Under the pieces are notes generated by a model. That model was not told where the DNA came from. It was given only the letters and a program-made list of their open reading frames with translations, and did no database searches. The translations under genes were made by a program, and so were the position numbers. From assembly GCA_963678675.1 (NCBI GenBank), contig OY783200.1:7700501-7764500 (forward strand): a DNA stretch of 64,000 nucleotides, given 5' to 3'. Shown here piece after piece: positions 32,286-44,125 of this stretch. The number at the start of each line of letters is the position of its first letter. Positions within the stretch are counted from its first letter, which is position 1. The DNA is from Xiphydria camelus. Taxonomy: Eukaryota > Arthropoda > Insecta > Hymenoptera > Xiphydriidae.

Positions 32286-34362
32286 ATGGTAAAGAGATTA
32301 ATTTATAAAATAATGGTTTATTTCTATTTTTCATTAGAATCGGACACGAAGAGTGCCTCCTTATTAATATCAAAGTTGGAAATTTTCCTTAATTTGAAAA
32401 ATGTCCTTCATGTAAGTCCGTCGACAATGTTGAATATTTTGGAAGAAAAATGGACAGACGCGAACAAAGCTCCTTTTGTAATACATGAAGATTGCAGAGA
32501 AAATTTAAGAAAAATGTTGTCTAAGTTAAAAATCAAATGGAAAAATTCGAAAAGGACAACAGAAGTACTCAAAAGAAAACATGCTGGGTGGTTGAATATG
32601 GAAGTTTCAATTAAAGTGAGTACCAGGGAGATTTGTATGGATTTCTTTATAAGACATCTCAGTGTTCAATGTTCACACAACTTTATTATATGATTACAAT
32701 TAATACCTTATTAACGGTTGATTACGAATTTTTCAGAATGCTGTAGCACAGAAAAATACAGTCTCCGAAGACATGGATCAAAAACCAAATAAATCAGGAA
32801 GACGAGGTCGGCCATCCATAGAACTTGATAAGGTCAGCAATCGATCCAAAAGGCAGAAAACCGACGATTTGCAACAAAAGTACGAAAGAGTTAGCCTATG
32901 CTACACAAAGGAGCCTCCGCTCATCGGGAAACGAAGACGCTGCTTCTATATTGAAGGATATTACTACAAACTCCCCCACTAGAGCAACAAAGTATAAGGC
33001 AGCGTTAAAAACAGCCGAAGTTCCTCGTCCAACTGAAATGTCAGGAGATGAAGCTTTACTTGACGTAGTTACGTCGAAGTGTTGACGAAACAACAATATA
33101 AGGATATCAGAAGTTCATTGAAAAATAAACATTTTCAAGCTTATCCGGCGTACGAAAAAGTTGCAAATGCAAAAAAGCGTTGTTATCCTTCAGATATGAC
33201 GGTTTCCGAAACCTCTGCCGAGGTCCAATTGCAATCCCTTCTGAATCATACGTGTAGCAGAACACTACTCACACAAAATGACGTTATAAACTCGTTACAT
33301 CCAGATATTCAACGCAATTTCAAATGTATATGTAAATGGGGGTGTGACGGTAGTTCCGGTCATAGTGAATATAAACAGAGATTTACTAATGCGGAATTGA
33401 ACTACGATAAACATGTTTTCTTGACCTCATTAGCCCCACTGCAAATAGTAGGTTACGATGATACGACAATGAAAGAATTGGTGATCTGGAAAAATCAGCG
33501 TCCTTCATCATCTCGTTTTTGCCGGCCTATACGGTTACAATTTTTAAAGGAAACTGTCGAGTCTACTGTCAATGAAGAACAATACGTTAAATATCAAATC
33601 GAATCCTTAACTCCTTTTACGACGATAATTGACGGTCACGAAGTTGTTGTGAATTTCGAACTTTATTTTACAATGATTGACGGAAAAGTCTGCAATTCAG
33701 TAACAGGGACTACGTCTTCTATGCGCTGTGATTTATGTAATTCAACCTCAAAACAGTTCCAAAACATTGAGTTAATGAAAACCATGAAAGTTGACGCTAC
33801 TAAGTTAAGCCTTGGGTTATCTACTTTGGATACGATTCTTCGAATGTTTCTTGCATATTGGATACAAAAAAGATCTTGTAAAATGGCAATCGCGTAATAA
33901 AATGGATCAAGAACTCGTAAAAGTGCGAAAATAAAAGATTCAAGAAGGGTTCAAAAAGAATTACATATATGTGTTGACCAACCAAACGCCGGGTTTGGAA
34001 GTAGTAACGACGGCAACACTGCAAGACGCTTTTTCGAAAATATTCCAGTTTCGGCCAAAATTTTACACGTTGATGAAAACCTGATGGAGAGATGTCACAC
34101 AATATTGCAAGTTATGTCTAGTGGATTTGCATCGAAACCGCGAAATTATACGTCGAAAAGTATCCATGGTATTTTATGCCTACTACAATTCACAAGGTTT
34201 TTATTCATGGGTCTGAAATAATTGAGTGGGCTCCACTTCCAATTGGTCAGATGTCGGAAGACGCCCAAGAGGCGCGCAATAAAGACGTATAAGATATCGC
34301 GAAAATTTTGCTAGAAAAAATTCTAGAAAAGCGACAATGGAGGACATATTTAATCGTCTCCT
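32286..34362 (+). pseudogene. Transib transposase, main part (RAG1-core-like)
   Basis: Several exons and frames. 32286-32614 codes an N-terminal block (SKLEIFLNLKNVLHVSPSTM), then an intron with donor AAAGTGAGT and acceptor TTTTTCAG (about 32615-32736). Next come GRRGRPSIELDKVSNRSKRQ and MSGDEALLDVV. 33079-33830 holds the first acidic motif CKWGCDGSSGHSEYKQ, the second MIDGKVCNSVTG with CDLC, and LGLSTLD. 34000-34290 holds the Glu motif SEDAQEARNKD. Frameshifts lie near 32880, 33079 and 33830, with a stop at about 33934. The frame is then cut at NRLL by the Academ-type insertion. DGSSGH/MIDG/Glu is the Transib and RAG1 catalytic layout. Inactive as it stands. Confidence 0.88.
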
Positions 34363-34365
34363 CGT

Positions 34366-34985
34366 TAGGCCAGTCGATAAGGGCATTGATAACGGAAGCA
34401 ATTCCGGACAAGCTGGAAATAATTTTAATTTGTTTGATTTGGTGTTAAAAAGCACGTATTAAATTTGCACCCCCCAGAAAGCCCGGATTTGGCCGCCATC
34501 TTAAGAAAAGCGGCTAAAAAAATGGTTTTTCTTCATTATTTGTCAATAACTCGATTTCTATAAACTTTAGGGCAAAATATGTAGTTACCAAAATGAAAGT
34601 AAATTAAATTATCTATAAAAAATGTTGTATGTGTTTTTCCGTGCGACCATTTGGTTCGAAGTTATATGGACATCAAAAGCTGGGTACATTATAGGCATTT
34701 ATTATTTTCTTTATTCTAGGCATATTTAAAAGCAAGTAACTGCTATTATGCTTTCATGATTGCATTCATATTTGTTTTCTATCGGCCAACCCTACTCCTG
34801 TTTTATACGAAATGTTTAATTCAAGGTCATTAACTCTGTAAGCACCTAGACAAGGAATGTCGGGTGTAAACATCTGGATAGGGAAAGTCGGGCTTTCCCG
34901 ATCGAGCCTCTCGTTCGGGTGTTACCAAGGACAGTCTACCACTTTTTCTCGGGCGTTTTTTAATGCCCGCAATTTCGAGTTTTCC
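34366..34985 (+). repeat. left inverted arm of the Academ-type element
   Basis: Inverted copy of 40233-40858, including GAATGTCG.GTGTAAACATC, GCCTCTCGTTCGGGTGTTAC and CCGGATTTGGCCGCCATCTT. At its inner edge two about 120-bp units (34935-35160) repeat TGCCCGCAATTTC, GTCCCGCACGT and CTCGGTTCCT. Confidence 0.8.
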
Positions 34986-35412
34986 CGTCCAAGTCCCGCA
35001 CGTGACGGGGATTCGGTTCCTCATAAACTTGCATCTCTGTACCTAACTGCCACTCGGAACTGAGGTGTTCTCGGGCCGTTTTTTATGCCCGCAATTTCTG
35101 GCTTTCCTTCTCGAGTCCCGCACGTAACGAGGACTCGGTTCCTAATACCTTCCATCTGTACCGCGTACACCCATTTCTGTATACCTCCTACTACTAATAT
35201 TCCGGCCAATACGCTTCCGAATTTTCCCACTTACGAGTACTTCAAACCCAAGTTAGTTAGTTTAGCTTTAAGAAATTTCTTTTTTGTCAGGCAGTCGTCT
35301 GTAATTTGTTGCAGAAAGAGCTTCGTATAGCTTGTCTTTCGTTAGCAAAATTATACCATTAGTAAGTCTGTAGTGTCTTTGTGTATATGCAAAGTTTCGC
35401 CGCAAAAAGACA

Positions 35413-38400
35413 ATGGCAAGTGTGGAAAACTGTTTAATCTGTGATAGCAGCTTAAGTGATGGACGAACGTGTGTTGTGAAAACTAAAGGTTTGAAAACTT
35501 TGATAAGCTTTAGTGTTAAACGTCGGGATGGTAAGGATACTATTTTTAAAGGCTTAAGCAATGTAACTGTGCATGATAACTGCCGAAAAATGTACACAAA
35601 AGAGAGGAGTACGGTAGCGTTATTAGGATCGAGTGTCAAATTAAAGTTATCATCAAGTTCACGAATTAATGTCCCTGGTTTCGATTTTAAAAAAGATTGT
35701 CTTTTTTGTGCAAAAGAAGCGGCGGAAAACTTTCTTAAAAAAGAAAGCAAGAAACTTGTTGGAAACCGTGATACTGTGCAACTAGTTGAAACAATTACCA
35801 TCAAAAATACTATTCTTGGAATTGCTGAAAATAGAGATGACGAGTGGAGCAAAGAAATTGCTGTGCGTATTAGTACTGTTGATTTAGTTGCAGCAGAAGC
35901 CCGGTATCATAAGTCATGTATTAAAAAGTTCTACCGTGCTCCAAATACAGGTAAAAAAATTGGTCACCCTGAATATACCGATGTTTCAGAAGCAATGAAA
36001 TATGCTTATGCTTTTCTGGAAACAAACCGTGAAGAATGTCAATTTTCTTTCGATGAAATATTTGAGGGATTTGAAGGTCAGATTCCTGCAAATAGAACAA
36101 TAAGATCAAAATTATTAGAGAAATACGGAGACGAGATTACCGTTACAACACTTAGGAAAAAAAAACCCATTGTTTGCTTTCGAAATACAGGTCATAAAAT
36201 TTTATCAAAACAATGGTACACAGATCAGAAAAGCAATGTAGAAGAAGAACGCATGCGAATTGTAAAAGCAGCGGCGGAAGTTATCTGTGAAGACATCAGA
36301 CTAAAAATTTATGATACTGAGCATTATCCACAAACAGATGACTTCCTAAAAGATGTGAAAAAAGATGTACCATCAACTCTTGACTGCTTACTTAAGACCA
36401 TAATTTTTAAAAACAAAAAAAGGTTCTATGCAAAAGTACGAAACTAAATGCGTGGCGATTGCTCATGCTATTATAGCAGCGGTTCGACCAAAATCTTTTG
36501 TATCGGGGCTTCAAGTCGGGCTCTCCTCTTTTATGAATCAAAAATACGGATCGAAGCAACTTATAAATATACTATCTGCCTTTAGTTTCTGTTCAACCTA
36601 CGATGAAGCAGTACGTTTTCAAGTATCGGCAATGTTACACCCTCCTGTTATACAGATAGGAGACTCATTTTCGCAGTTCGTGTTTGACAACGCAGATGTC
36701 AATGTTTGTACAATTGATGGTATGAATACATTTCACTCTATGGGAGGAATTCAGTGCGTCACCCCCCATTTTTCGGTCTCCTCTAAGACATGCGTTGCAA
36801 GGGTAAAAGAAATGCCCTCAGCAAGATCTGTTGGAGGATTAGGACAAGTTCCATTAAAATTTTTTTGTAAAACGGACAGCTGTGGCTTACTGAAAATAAA
36901 AGTCAAAGATTTAAAAGAAATAACATCGATGTCCAAAGAAATCTTGCCATCTATTACGGATTTTTTATGGTTTTATGGGAAGTCGCGGCAGATTCCAGAT
37001 ATTCCTGGCTGGAATGGCTACATGGAGAGAGTAACTGCACATCAACATTACGATAAATCACGCATTCTTTGTCTTCCATTTACCAACGCTCCGCCCTCTG
37101 ACTATGACACGATATATACTGTACTTTTAACTGCAATAGAACAATGCAAGGCAAATAAACAGAAAACTTGCTTTGTAACTTTCGATCAACCTCTCTATAT
37201 CAAAGCGCGCGAAATCGTTGCATCTAGCATGGAAGGTTCTGAATTAAATAATGTCATAGTAAGGCTCGGAGGTTTTCATTTGTTGATGTCTTTCATGGGC
37301 GCCATAGGCTACATAATGAATGGGAGTGGACTGAAAGAACTTTTCGGGACTGTGTATGCAAGCGCCTCTGTCGATAAAATGTTAAATGGACATGCCTATG
37401 CAAGAGCATTAAGAGCCCATACGCTAGCCCACCTTGCCTTAGCAAAAATTATTTTGAGTAAGACAGATATGACTGCCGAGGAACACGCATTTCTGGAACT
37501 CCATCTACTAAATCCCGATGGCCTTGGTGAAACTGAAGAGAACTTACTAAAGGAATTGTTACGCAAGTTTATGGACAGCTTAAATAAACTTCGAGATAAT
37601 GGCCCAACTGCTCAGTTATGGGTTCAATATTTTCAAATGGTTATTTTAATAAAGCAATTTGTTGAAAGCGAGCGTTCTGGCAAATGGAAATTACATTTAG
37701 AAAGTATACAAAAAATGATACCATTTTTTCATGCAAGCGGTCATTTCTTGTACGCAAAATCAGCTCATCTCTACCTTCAAGACATGCTTGATTTGCAAGA
37801 AAAATTAAATCCCGATGAATATTCTGCCTTCGTTGAAAAAGGCTACTTCACAGTTAGGCGCCCGGACAAGTTTTGGGCAGGAATTTGGACCGACATGACA
37901 ATTGAGCAAACTTTGATGCGATCTATGAAAAGCAGTGGAGGACTCACTCATGGACGAGGTATCAGCGACTCAACGTTGTCAAAATGGATTATCTCAATGC
38001 CCATTCTATTAAGTGTTTCGGAAGCAATTGAAAGTTATTGCAATATTTCTTTACATACCACAGAACAGCATATAGATAGCAGAACTACGCGAGTATCAAG
38101 AGACAACGCGGATACAGAGAAATTCACAGATTGGTTCTCTGAACATCCACCTTTTCCACTAACCAATGACATTAGGTCTATCAGTACCGGAGTTACTGGA
38201 GATGAGAAAGTTGATTGCCAAAATGCATATGAAATTGGCATATCTGCTATGACAGATCTTCGTGACGTCAACTTCGCCAGTATCAAGTTTAAACGTAAAA
38301 ATAGAGTATCGGCAATTGGAGCTACTAACTCAGGAGTAAAACTGGGAAACAGAACGATTCCCATTAACCCCACTTTGCTTTTCCAAAGAATTTCATTTCT

Positions 38401-39916
38401 CAAGAGATCTGAGGAACAGTTAGAAGGTTACTTCCAATACGAACTAGCTCCTTATCCACTTTCACTCTTCGACGAGATAGGGATGCGCAAAACCCAAAAA
38501 TCTGCCCTATATGATGCCTTTGTGCCCACTGAAAGCCAACTAGACTCTGAAAATACTCTTCATGTGATAGACGGGGGATTTTTACTCCACAAAATTGTCT
38601 GGCATCAACGAGAATCATATTGTGCCATTTTGGATAAATACGTTGAGTATGTAAAAAGACATTACTCAGGAAATGCAGTAATAGTTTTTGATGGATACCC
38701 CGAGGATGCTGCAGCAAAAAGCACTAAGACTGCTGAGCGACTTCGCCGATTAAAGATTGGTTCAACACCGGAAATTCATTTTGATGACAAAATGACGGCA
38801 ACTGTGTCTCAGGGAAAATTCTTGTCAAATGAGAGGAATAAATGTCGAATAATCTCAATGATTTGTAAACGTTTGACGAACGAAGGTTTCAGAGTCAAGC
38901 AGGCTGATGAAGATGCTGATACATTAATTGTCAACACAGCAATTGAACATTCAAATTACTATAAAACGGTAATTATAATTGGCGATGACACCGATTTACT
39001 AGTAATTCTTACCGCCTTAAATGGGTCTCGCTCTAATATTTATTTTCTAAAGCCAGGCAGGGGAAAGTCGCAAAGTAGAATGTATGCACCTCATAATATG
39101 AATTTAGATGCTTCAATTATGGACAACATTTTATTTCTACACGCATTTAGTGGCTGCGATACTACATCCGCACTATACAGGCAGGGAAAAATGAAATTCA
39201 TTAAAGTTTTACAGAAAGAAAAAGAATTACAGAAAGCTGTACAAATATTTCAAGATCCAAACGCATCCCCAGCGGATATAGACAAAGTTGGAGAACAATT
39301 TCTTCTTCATCTGTATGGATCAAAAAAATGCGACTCATTAAATAAATACAGATATCAGTGTTTCGTACAATCTATTAGCAAAAGCTTACCAAACTTAGCA
39401 TCGTTACCGCCAACCAAAGATGCAGCTCGCTTGCACTCCTTCCGTACTTACCATCAGGTACAGCTATGGTATGGAAATGACAAATCAGCTTTAGATTGGG
39501 GATGGAAAAATTCTAAGAATGGGTTAATGCCCATTGCTATTTTACAAGACGCAGCTCCCCAAGAATTACTCAAACTTATTTCTTGTAAATGCGCTAAAGG
39601 TTGTAATGCAGTTTGTAGCTGCCGCAAAGCAGGTTTGTATTGCTCAGTACTCTGTGCATTTTGCCAGGGTAAATCTTGTTCGAATACTTTGGAAGTGGTC
39701 GAATTAGACGACGAAGACGACGAGGAGAATTTCCCTATCGATGTAGAAAGAGATCTAAACGAATCAAGAGAATATTCTGCACATTATGAACCAGATCCGG
39801 AATGTGAGATAGATGTTGAAGACATTCAGGATAATATTGAGGGTTATATTGAACAACTAGTAACATCAAAAAGGCGAAAAAACTCTGATGAGCCTACAAC
39901 CTCAAAAGAAACTTAG
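35413..39916 (+). pseudogene. Academ-type nuclease/transposase, single frameshift
   Basis: Two frames of 344 and 1162 codons overlap by 20 bp (35413-36447 and 36428-39916). The join falls at an A-run near 36415, so one indel separates an otherwise complete gene of about 1,500 residues. ATG 35413 is the first good start. Part 1 has CLICDSS and HDNC, a likely zinc N-terminus. In part 2, residues about 710-920 form an XPG/FEN1-like fold with acidic residues in LHVIDGG, VIVFDGYPED, ADEDADTL, IIIGDDTDLL and AFSGCDTTS. Residues about 1053-1080 form the Cys cluster CKCAKGC, CSCRKAGLYC and CAFC. An acidic tail (ELDDEDDEENF) ends the protein. It would cleave DNA at its own termini. The superfamily name is from recalled description. 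Confidence 0.78.
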
Positions 39917-40232
39917 CTATCTAAGTTGGTGGCATAGTGGATTAGGCCTATTGGGGAGACCACTTAAAAAAAACGCGCCGGGTACTTTACCTCTAGGTGG
40001 TGTGGAAGCAAGTACAAGTATGTGATATGATTTCTTTACCAAATAACATTAAGAAAAAATTCCTCTTTTTTGGCTCCTTTTTCAGCACAGCAGCTAAATC
40101 CGGGCCATTAATATTTATATTGAGGATGCAAAATTAATAGGTATCTTTTGTTGGTCAAAGGAAAACACATTAAAATTTATTCCAGCTTTTCCGGATTTGC
40201 CCCCGCTATTAATGCACTTATCGACTGGCCTA
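39917..40232. repeat. 3' UTR and internal extra copy of the Academ-type terminus
   Basis: After the stop at 39916 comes a short UTR. From about 40095, ATCCGGGCC, TTCCAGCTTTTCCGGATTTG and CTTATCGACTGGCCTA repeat the element's own end, facing outward at 40232. This looks like the original right terminus, followed by an inverted copy of the left arm (40233-40858). Confidence 0.55.
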
Positions 40233-40861
40233 AAACTCGAAATTGCGGGCATTAAAAAACGCCCGAGAAAAAATGGTAGACTGTCCTTGGTAACACCCGA
40301 ACGAGAGGCTCGATCGGGAAAGCCCGACTTTCCCTGTCCAGATGTTTACACACGACATTCCTTGTCTAGGTGCTTACAGGGTTAATGACCTTGAATTAAA
40401 CATTTCGTATAAAACAGGAGTAGGGTTGGCCGATAGAAAACAAATATGAATGCAATCATGAAAGCATAATAGCAGTTACTTGCTTTTAAATATGCCTAGA
40501 ATAAAGAAAATAATAAATGCCTATAATATACCCAGCTTTTGATGTCCATATAACTTCGAACCAAATGGTCGCACGGAAAAACACATACAACATTTTTTAT
40601 AGATAATTTAATTTACTTTCATTTTGGTAACTACATATTTTGCCCTAAAGTTTATAGAAATCGAGTTATTGACAAATAATGAAGAAAAACCATTTTTTTA
40701 GCCGCTTTTCTTAAGATGGCGGCCAAATCCGGGCTTTCTGGGGGGTGCAAATTTAATACGTGCTTTTTAACACCAAATCAAACAAATTAAAATTATTTCC
40801 AGCTTGTCCGGAATTGCTTCCGTTATCAGCTATTTTATACGACTTGGCGACTGGCCTACGT

Positions 40862-41013
40862 CACATTCGACCCATATATTTCAAACATGTGTCGAAAATA
40901 TCCCAAAAAGAGAGAGTAAAAATTTATCTTCCGAAGCTCTGAGTTTGCTGAGTGACTATGATCCAAAGGCCGGCCATTCAAGACATGCAGTTGATGATAG
41001 CAACGAGGAGTAA
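40862..41013 (+). pseudogene. Transib transposase, C-terminal end after the insertion
   Basis: Right of the Academ-type element the frame resumes with a DP-Y-I-like start and the tail SSEALSLLSDYDPKAGHSRH, then AVDDSNEE and stop (41011-41013). A one-base slip separates the first codons from the tail. This is the usual C-terminus of the family, confirming that the inner element split one gene. Confidence 0.8.
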
Positions 41014-41329
41014 TGTATTTTTATTTATAAAAAGCACAGTAAAGTGTATTGTAATCACAACATATAGAAACATGTATAATAAATAATTAAAAATATTGCA
41101 TATATTTCGTTTTCATAAACCACCAGCTTATTTCTGAAAATTTTATTTCTCAAATTCTTCTGCCATACTCGATTCACCATTTTGTTGGTAAACATACGAC
41201 AATGGATTCCTAATTAGCGACCCAAAAAAGTGGAACCCGCAGTATTGGTATTCTTGTGAATTACAACACTTTGACAGTTGTGAAACACCATAACGAAAAA
41301 ATAAATTGGGGTCTGAAAGGGTTAATTAA
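41014..41329. other. Transib 3' UTR
   Basis: AT-rich stretch between the transposase stop and the right arm. It contains one isolated unit of the 124-bp repeat family near 41160-41230 (GCCATACTCGATTCACCATT). No gene. Confidence 0.5.
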
Positions 41330-42311
41330 CTAGGTAAAGTCCCGCGATATCGGTGTGAAGAGGACCGATTAATACTCTCCGCGCTCTTTTTCGCATAACT
41401 TCTCACAGACTCTAAAATGCACGCGGTAGTGCCAAATTCGAATAGGCAAGTTTTGGCACTCAGTTCTCCAAAATTCCTTTTCTATAAGGTATTAGCTATG
41501 CAATGAATATAAAACTAGATTGGGCGGTAGCGGGCGATAAGCTATTTTTAATGATTTCTACCAATAAGTTATTTTAAAACAGCTGTAAATCGCAGTTTTT
41601 AATTGTTTTGTTTAATGAGAAAAGGTCATTATTTGAAAATGTCAAAATATATGCAAACATTCTACTTACCTTCAGGAACACCTTCCATTGAGCCAAATTA
41701 ATGTCACACACTTCAACACAAAATGAATAGCACTTTACGAGGAACGAGTTTACTTAAGGAATAATGTAAATATGAAAACGTCAAAAGGACGTAGTTTCGG
41801 TACGTCACATACGCGCAGGTTTGACAGCTACCTATCTTACCTTTTGATAAAGCATGTATTGAGGCTCCCTCTTTGAGAAATAAGCAAAAATGCCGTCATA
41901 GTTCGACATCAGTTTTGGGAAAAACTGAAATTTTTTAAAGAAGTTCCGCCATATTGGATTCGCCATTTTGTTTTTAAAACATACGAAAATGAATTCGAAA
42001 TTAGCAACCCAAGAAAATCCATAATCTGCAGTTTTTAAAAAATCTGATACGTTTTTCACGAAAGGGTCTGCCATATTGGATCTGCCATTTTGATTTTGAA
42101 GCATATGAAAACAGATTTATGTTCAATGACCCAAAAAAATCCATAATCCTCATTTTCGTACAAAATTGATAATTTTCTACAAGAGGGTTTGCCATATATT
42201 GGCTATATTGGACCGCCATTTTGTTTTTTAAAAAATGCGGAAACGGATTCGTCATCAGGGACGTAAATAATAGCTGTCTGCAAAATTTTAAATGTAAAGA
42301 ATGACCCCTTA

Positions 42312-42349
42312 TATTTTTGTCCACATTTTTCCAGATCTAGCCCACTGTG
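42312..42349 (-). promoter_or_regulatory. right RSS-like terminus
   Basis: Reading inward on the minus strand from 42349: CACAGTG, 22 bases, ACAAAAATA. Identical to the left end over its first 37 bases. Both Transib ends thus carry the same 22/23-type spacing. Confidence 0.8.
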
Positions 42350-42489
42350 CGTTGGTCGAGTTGTGAGCATGCTTATTTCAAGCATGCTCGATAATACGAG
42401 CAAGGCTTGGATACACATGCTACTAGGAGCACTTCCTCGAAAAAAGCATGCTTGCGTGCTCGAAACTAACATGTGTATCTGGACCTTAA

Positions 42490-42860
42490 GAATGCAGGCC
42501 GAGCCTCGTTCACGAAATACCTTATCGCACTAGGAAATAAACATATCGAGTTCGCGAAAGCGCCAGGGCGCAGTATAGGTACGGGCACACTTCGAGTGGA
42601 CGCGTCGTACCGCCCGAGCGAGAAATTTTATCGCGCATCGGAAATAAACATATCGTGTTTATGTGTGAAAATACGGTGCAGTGCCGCTCGAGAGGACTTC
42701 TCAAACCACCCGGGCGAGAATGTTTAATGTTTTCTCGCACGTGGAGTTGAAACATATTGAATTCGGCGTCGCTGAGTGACAGATCGAACCGCCGGGCGCC
42801 TTAGAGGCGCCGCTCGACTGGAAGCTAGACACTACCCGGGCGCCTCTAAGGCGCCCCTCG
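42490..42860 (+). repeat. degenerate GC-rich tandem repeat
   Basis: About three units of roughly 115 bp share AAATAAACATATCG and CTCGCAC/ATCGCAC phrases. They are followed by two inverted GCGCCTTAGAGGCGCC palindromes (about 42795 and 42840). No gene. Confidence 0.45.
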
Positions 42861-43570
42861 ACCGCAAAGGGTTAAAAAGCTTCATACGTTTACTGACATA
42901 TTAAGGGGAAGGATATACCTAAAACAATAATGAAAAAGTGTAAAATTGAAAATTTGGGAGCCTTTTACTCCAAAGATCGTATTTTCAACCATTTTTTTCG
43001 ACATATTTGACCCCCCAAAAATTATTTATTTACACGCTACCTTTCAAAATAGAGGTATATCCTTCCGATAATATTAGTGAGAGTAACCTCCCAAAATTTC
43101 ATTCAAATCGGTCGATAACTTTTTGAGCTACAACACGAGCAGTTTTTGAAAACGTAGTTTCGAGATAATCGCGTTTAAAGTTGACTCGCTACCTGACCAC
43201 ATGCTGTCCCCGCGCTCTAGACTATATGCGAAAACTCCGCAAATATTCAATATTTCGAGTTTTCCTTTGGTCAGTATATTCTTTGGGTATCATACTTTCG
43301 AAATATGTAAAAAAAATCGATTTTTGGAAAATTCTAAAGGGATTTCTCGCCTTAAGAGAGAGTAAACTAAATGCGCTTTTTGAATTAGACAAGTTAAAGT
43401 CAAGTGGTGTAAAAACGAGACTAGAAATATGTTGGGTAAAAACGAGACACTCTCGTACAAATCATACGTACGTACATACATACTTTCGAGATCGCTGGAG
43501 GGTTAAATAAAAAATCGCGCACACACGCACATACACATAACACTATTGCACGCCGTTCCCATCCTCTTCG
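42861..43570. other. unassigned DNA, possible TE tail
   Basis: Contains AATTTCATTCAAATCGGTCG and GATAACTTTTTGAGCTACAA, wording seen near 3' ends of TEs. No supported gene. The 109-codon frame at 43181-43510 has no family resemblance. Confidence 0.35.
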
Positions 43571-43722
43571 TTTAACGCTTCTGCGATCTGCTGCGCGATG
43601 GCAGTTCGTCTCGCTGCCGGACCCCGCAGTTTCTGTAAGCAGAATTGAAAAAAAAATAATGTATGCCAAATTTATTTAAGAAAAAAAGAAAAAAAAAAGA
43701 TATTCTTACCGGCACAAGGCGA

Positions 43723-43912
43723 TTAAACCCGTTTACCACGTAGACGCTCCCGTCTAACACGTGGTCACCATCGCGACCGTACACCTCAAAATATTCTATT
43801 AGCGCATTTTTCAAGATGCTGCGCTTTTCTAATGAATATATGCGCCATATGTTTGGCAGCACTATTCTTTCGACGGATGTGTTAAAGTCGGCGCCCGTAA
43901 CGAAAGGGTTAA
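43723..43912. mobile_element. possible TTAA-flanked MITE
   Basis: TTAA at 43723-43726 is followed by CCCGTTTACCACGTAGACGC after one A. The complement of CCCTTTCGTTACGGGCGCC precedes TTAA at 43909-43912. The two ends match only partly, so this is a weak piggyBac-type candidate. Confidence 0.3.
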
Positions 43913-44125
43913 AGTTATAAATGAACGAAACACGTATAGTTTCGACCGAGCCGAGCGTGCCACATTCCTGAGCAATGACGTCATAGCTAGGCGGAAACAC
44001 ATTTACCCCCTCCCGCCACCGCCCGCGCGGCACAGACAATACACGCCGCTTCTCTCTCAGCACAAGTAAGCATACTAACGAATTGCATCTCGAGAGTCTC
44101 AGTTGGACCTAGACGAAATTTCTTA

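Larger units (their letters stand above)
34366..40858 (+). mobile_element. Academ-type transposon (XPG nuclease class) inside Transib
   Basis: Ends TAGGCCAGTCGATAAGGGC and the complement of TAGGCCAGTCGCCAAG. CGT duplication at 34363-34365 and 40859-40861. Removing it rejoins the Transib frame cleanly at this point. Inverted arms of about 620 bp (34366-34985 and 40233-40858). It encodes a nuclease of about 1,500 residues with a Cys-rich tail. A 3-bp duplication with an XPG-like nuclease and Cys8-type finger is the description I know for Academ. A further copy of the end sequence sits internally at 40180-40232. Confidence 0.75.
30938..42349. mobile_element. Transib transposon with RSS-like ends, split by an Academ-type element
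   Basis: Both ends start CACAGTGGGCTAGATCTGG (30938 inward; 42349 inward on the minus strand). Near-identical inverted repeats extend about 1.0 kb (30938-32115 and 41330-42349). Flanks are CGTCG (30933-30937) and CGTTG (42350-42354), a 5-bp duplication with one mismatch, as expected for Transib. It encodes a RAG1-core-like transposase in pieces. Without the Academ-type insert the element would be about 4.9 kb. Confidence 0.88.
26109..42486. mobile_element. PIF/Harbinger-type shell holding two large insertions
   Basis: Inverted ends AGGTCCAGATACA (26109) and the complement of AGGTCCAGATACACATG (ending 42486). TAA duplications at 26106-26108 and 42487-42489. AGCATGCTT and AGCATGCTC palindromic motifs crowd both ends (26128-26270, 30845-30925, 42365-42465). 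Own sequence is 26109-26740, 30627-30937 and 42350-42486, about 1.1 kb. No transposase of its own. The rest is the Sola-like element and the Transib. Confidence 0.75.

Noticed and set aside
34366..40232. Alternative right limit of the Academ-type element at 40232
   Set aside because: The terminus there is real, but the CGT duplication and the restored Transib frame fit 40858. I treat 40233-40858 as an inverted duplicate arm instead.
42795..42860. GCGCCTTAGAGGCGCC palindromes considered as a terminator or regulatory site
   Set aside because: Eukaryotic, repeat-rich context. They are part of a degenerate GC-rich repeat with no transcript evidence.
43572..44063. 163-codon minus-strand frame
   Set aside because: Crosses a possible TTAA-flanked MITE and a poly-A/T tract, and no family resemblance is seen. 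Kept out as a gene.
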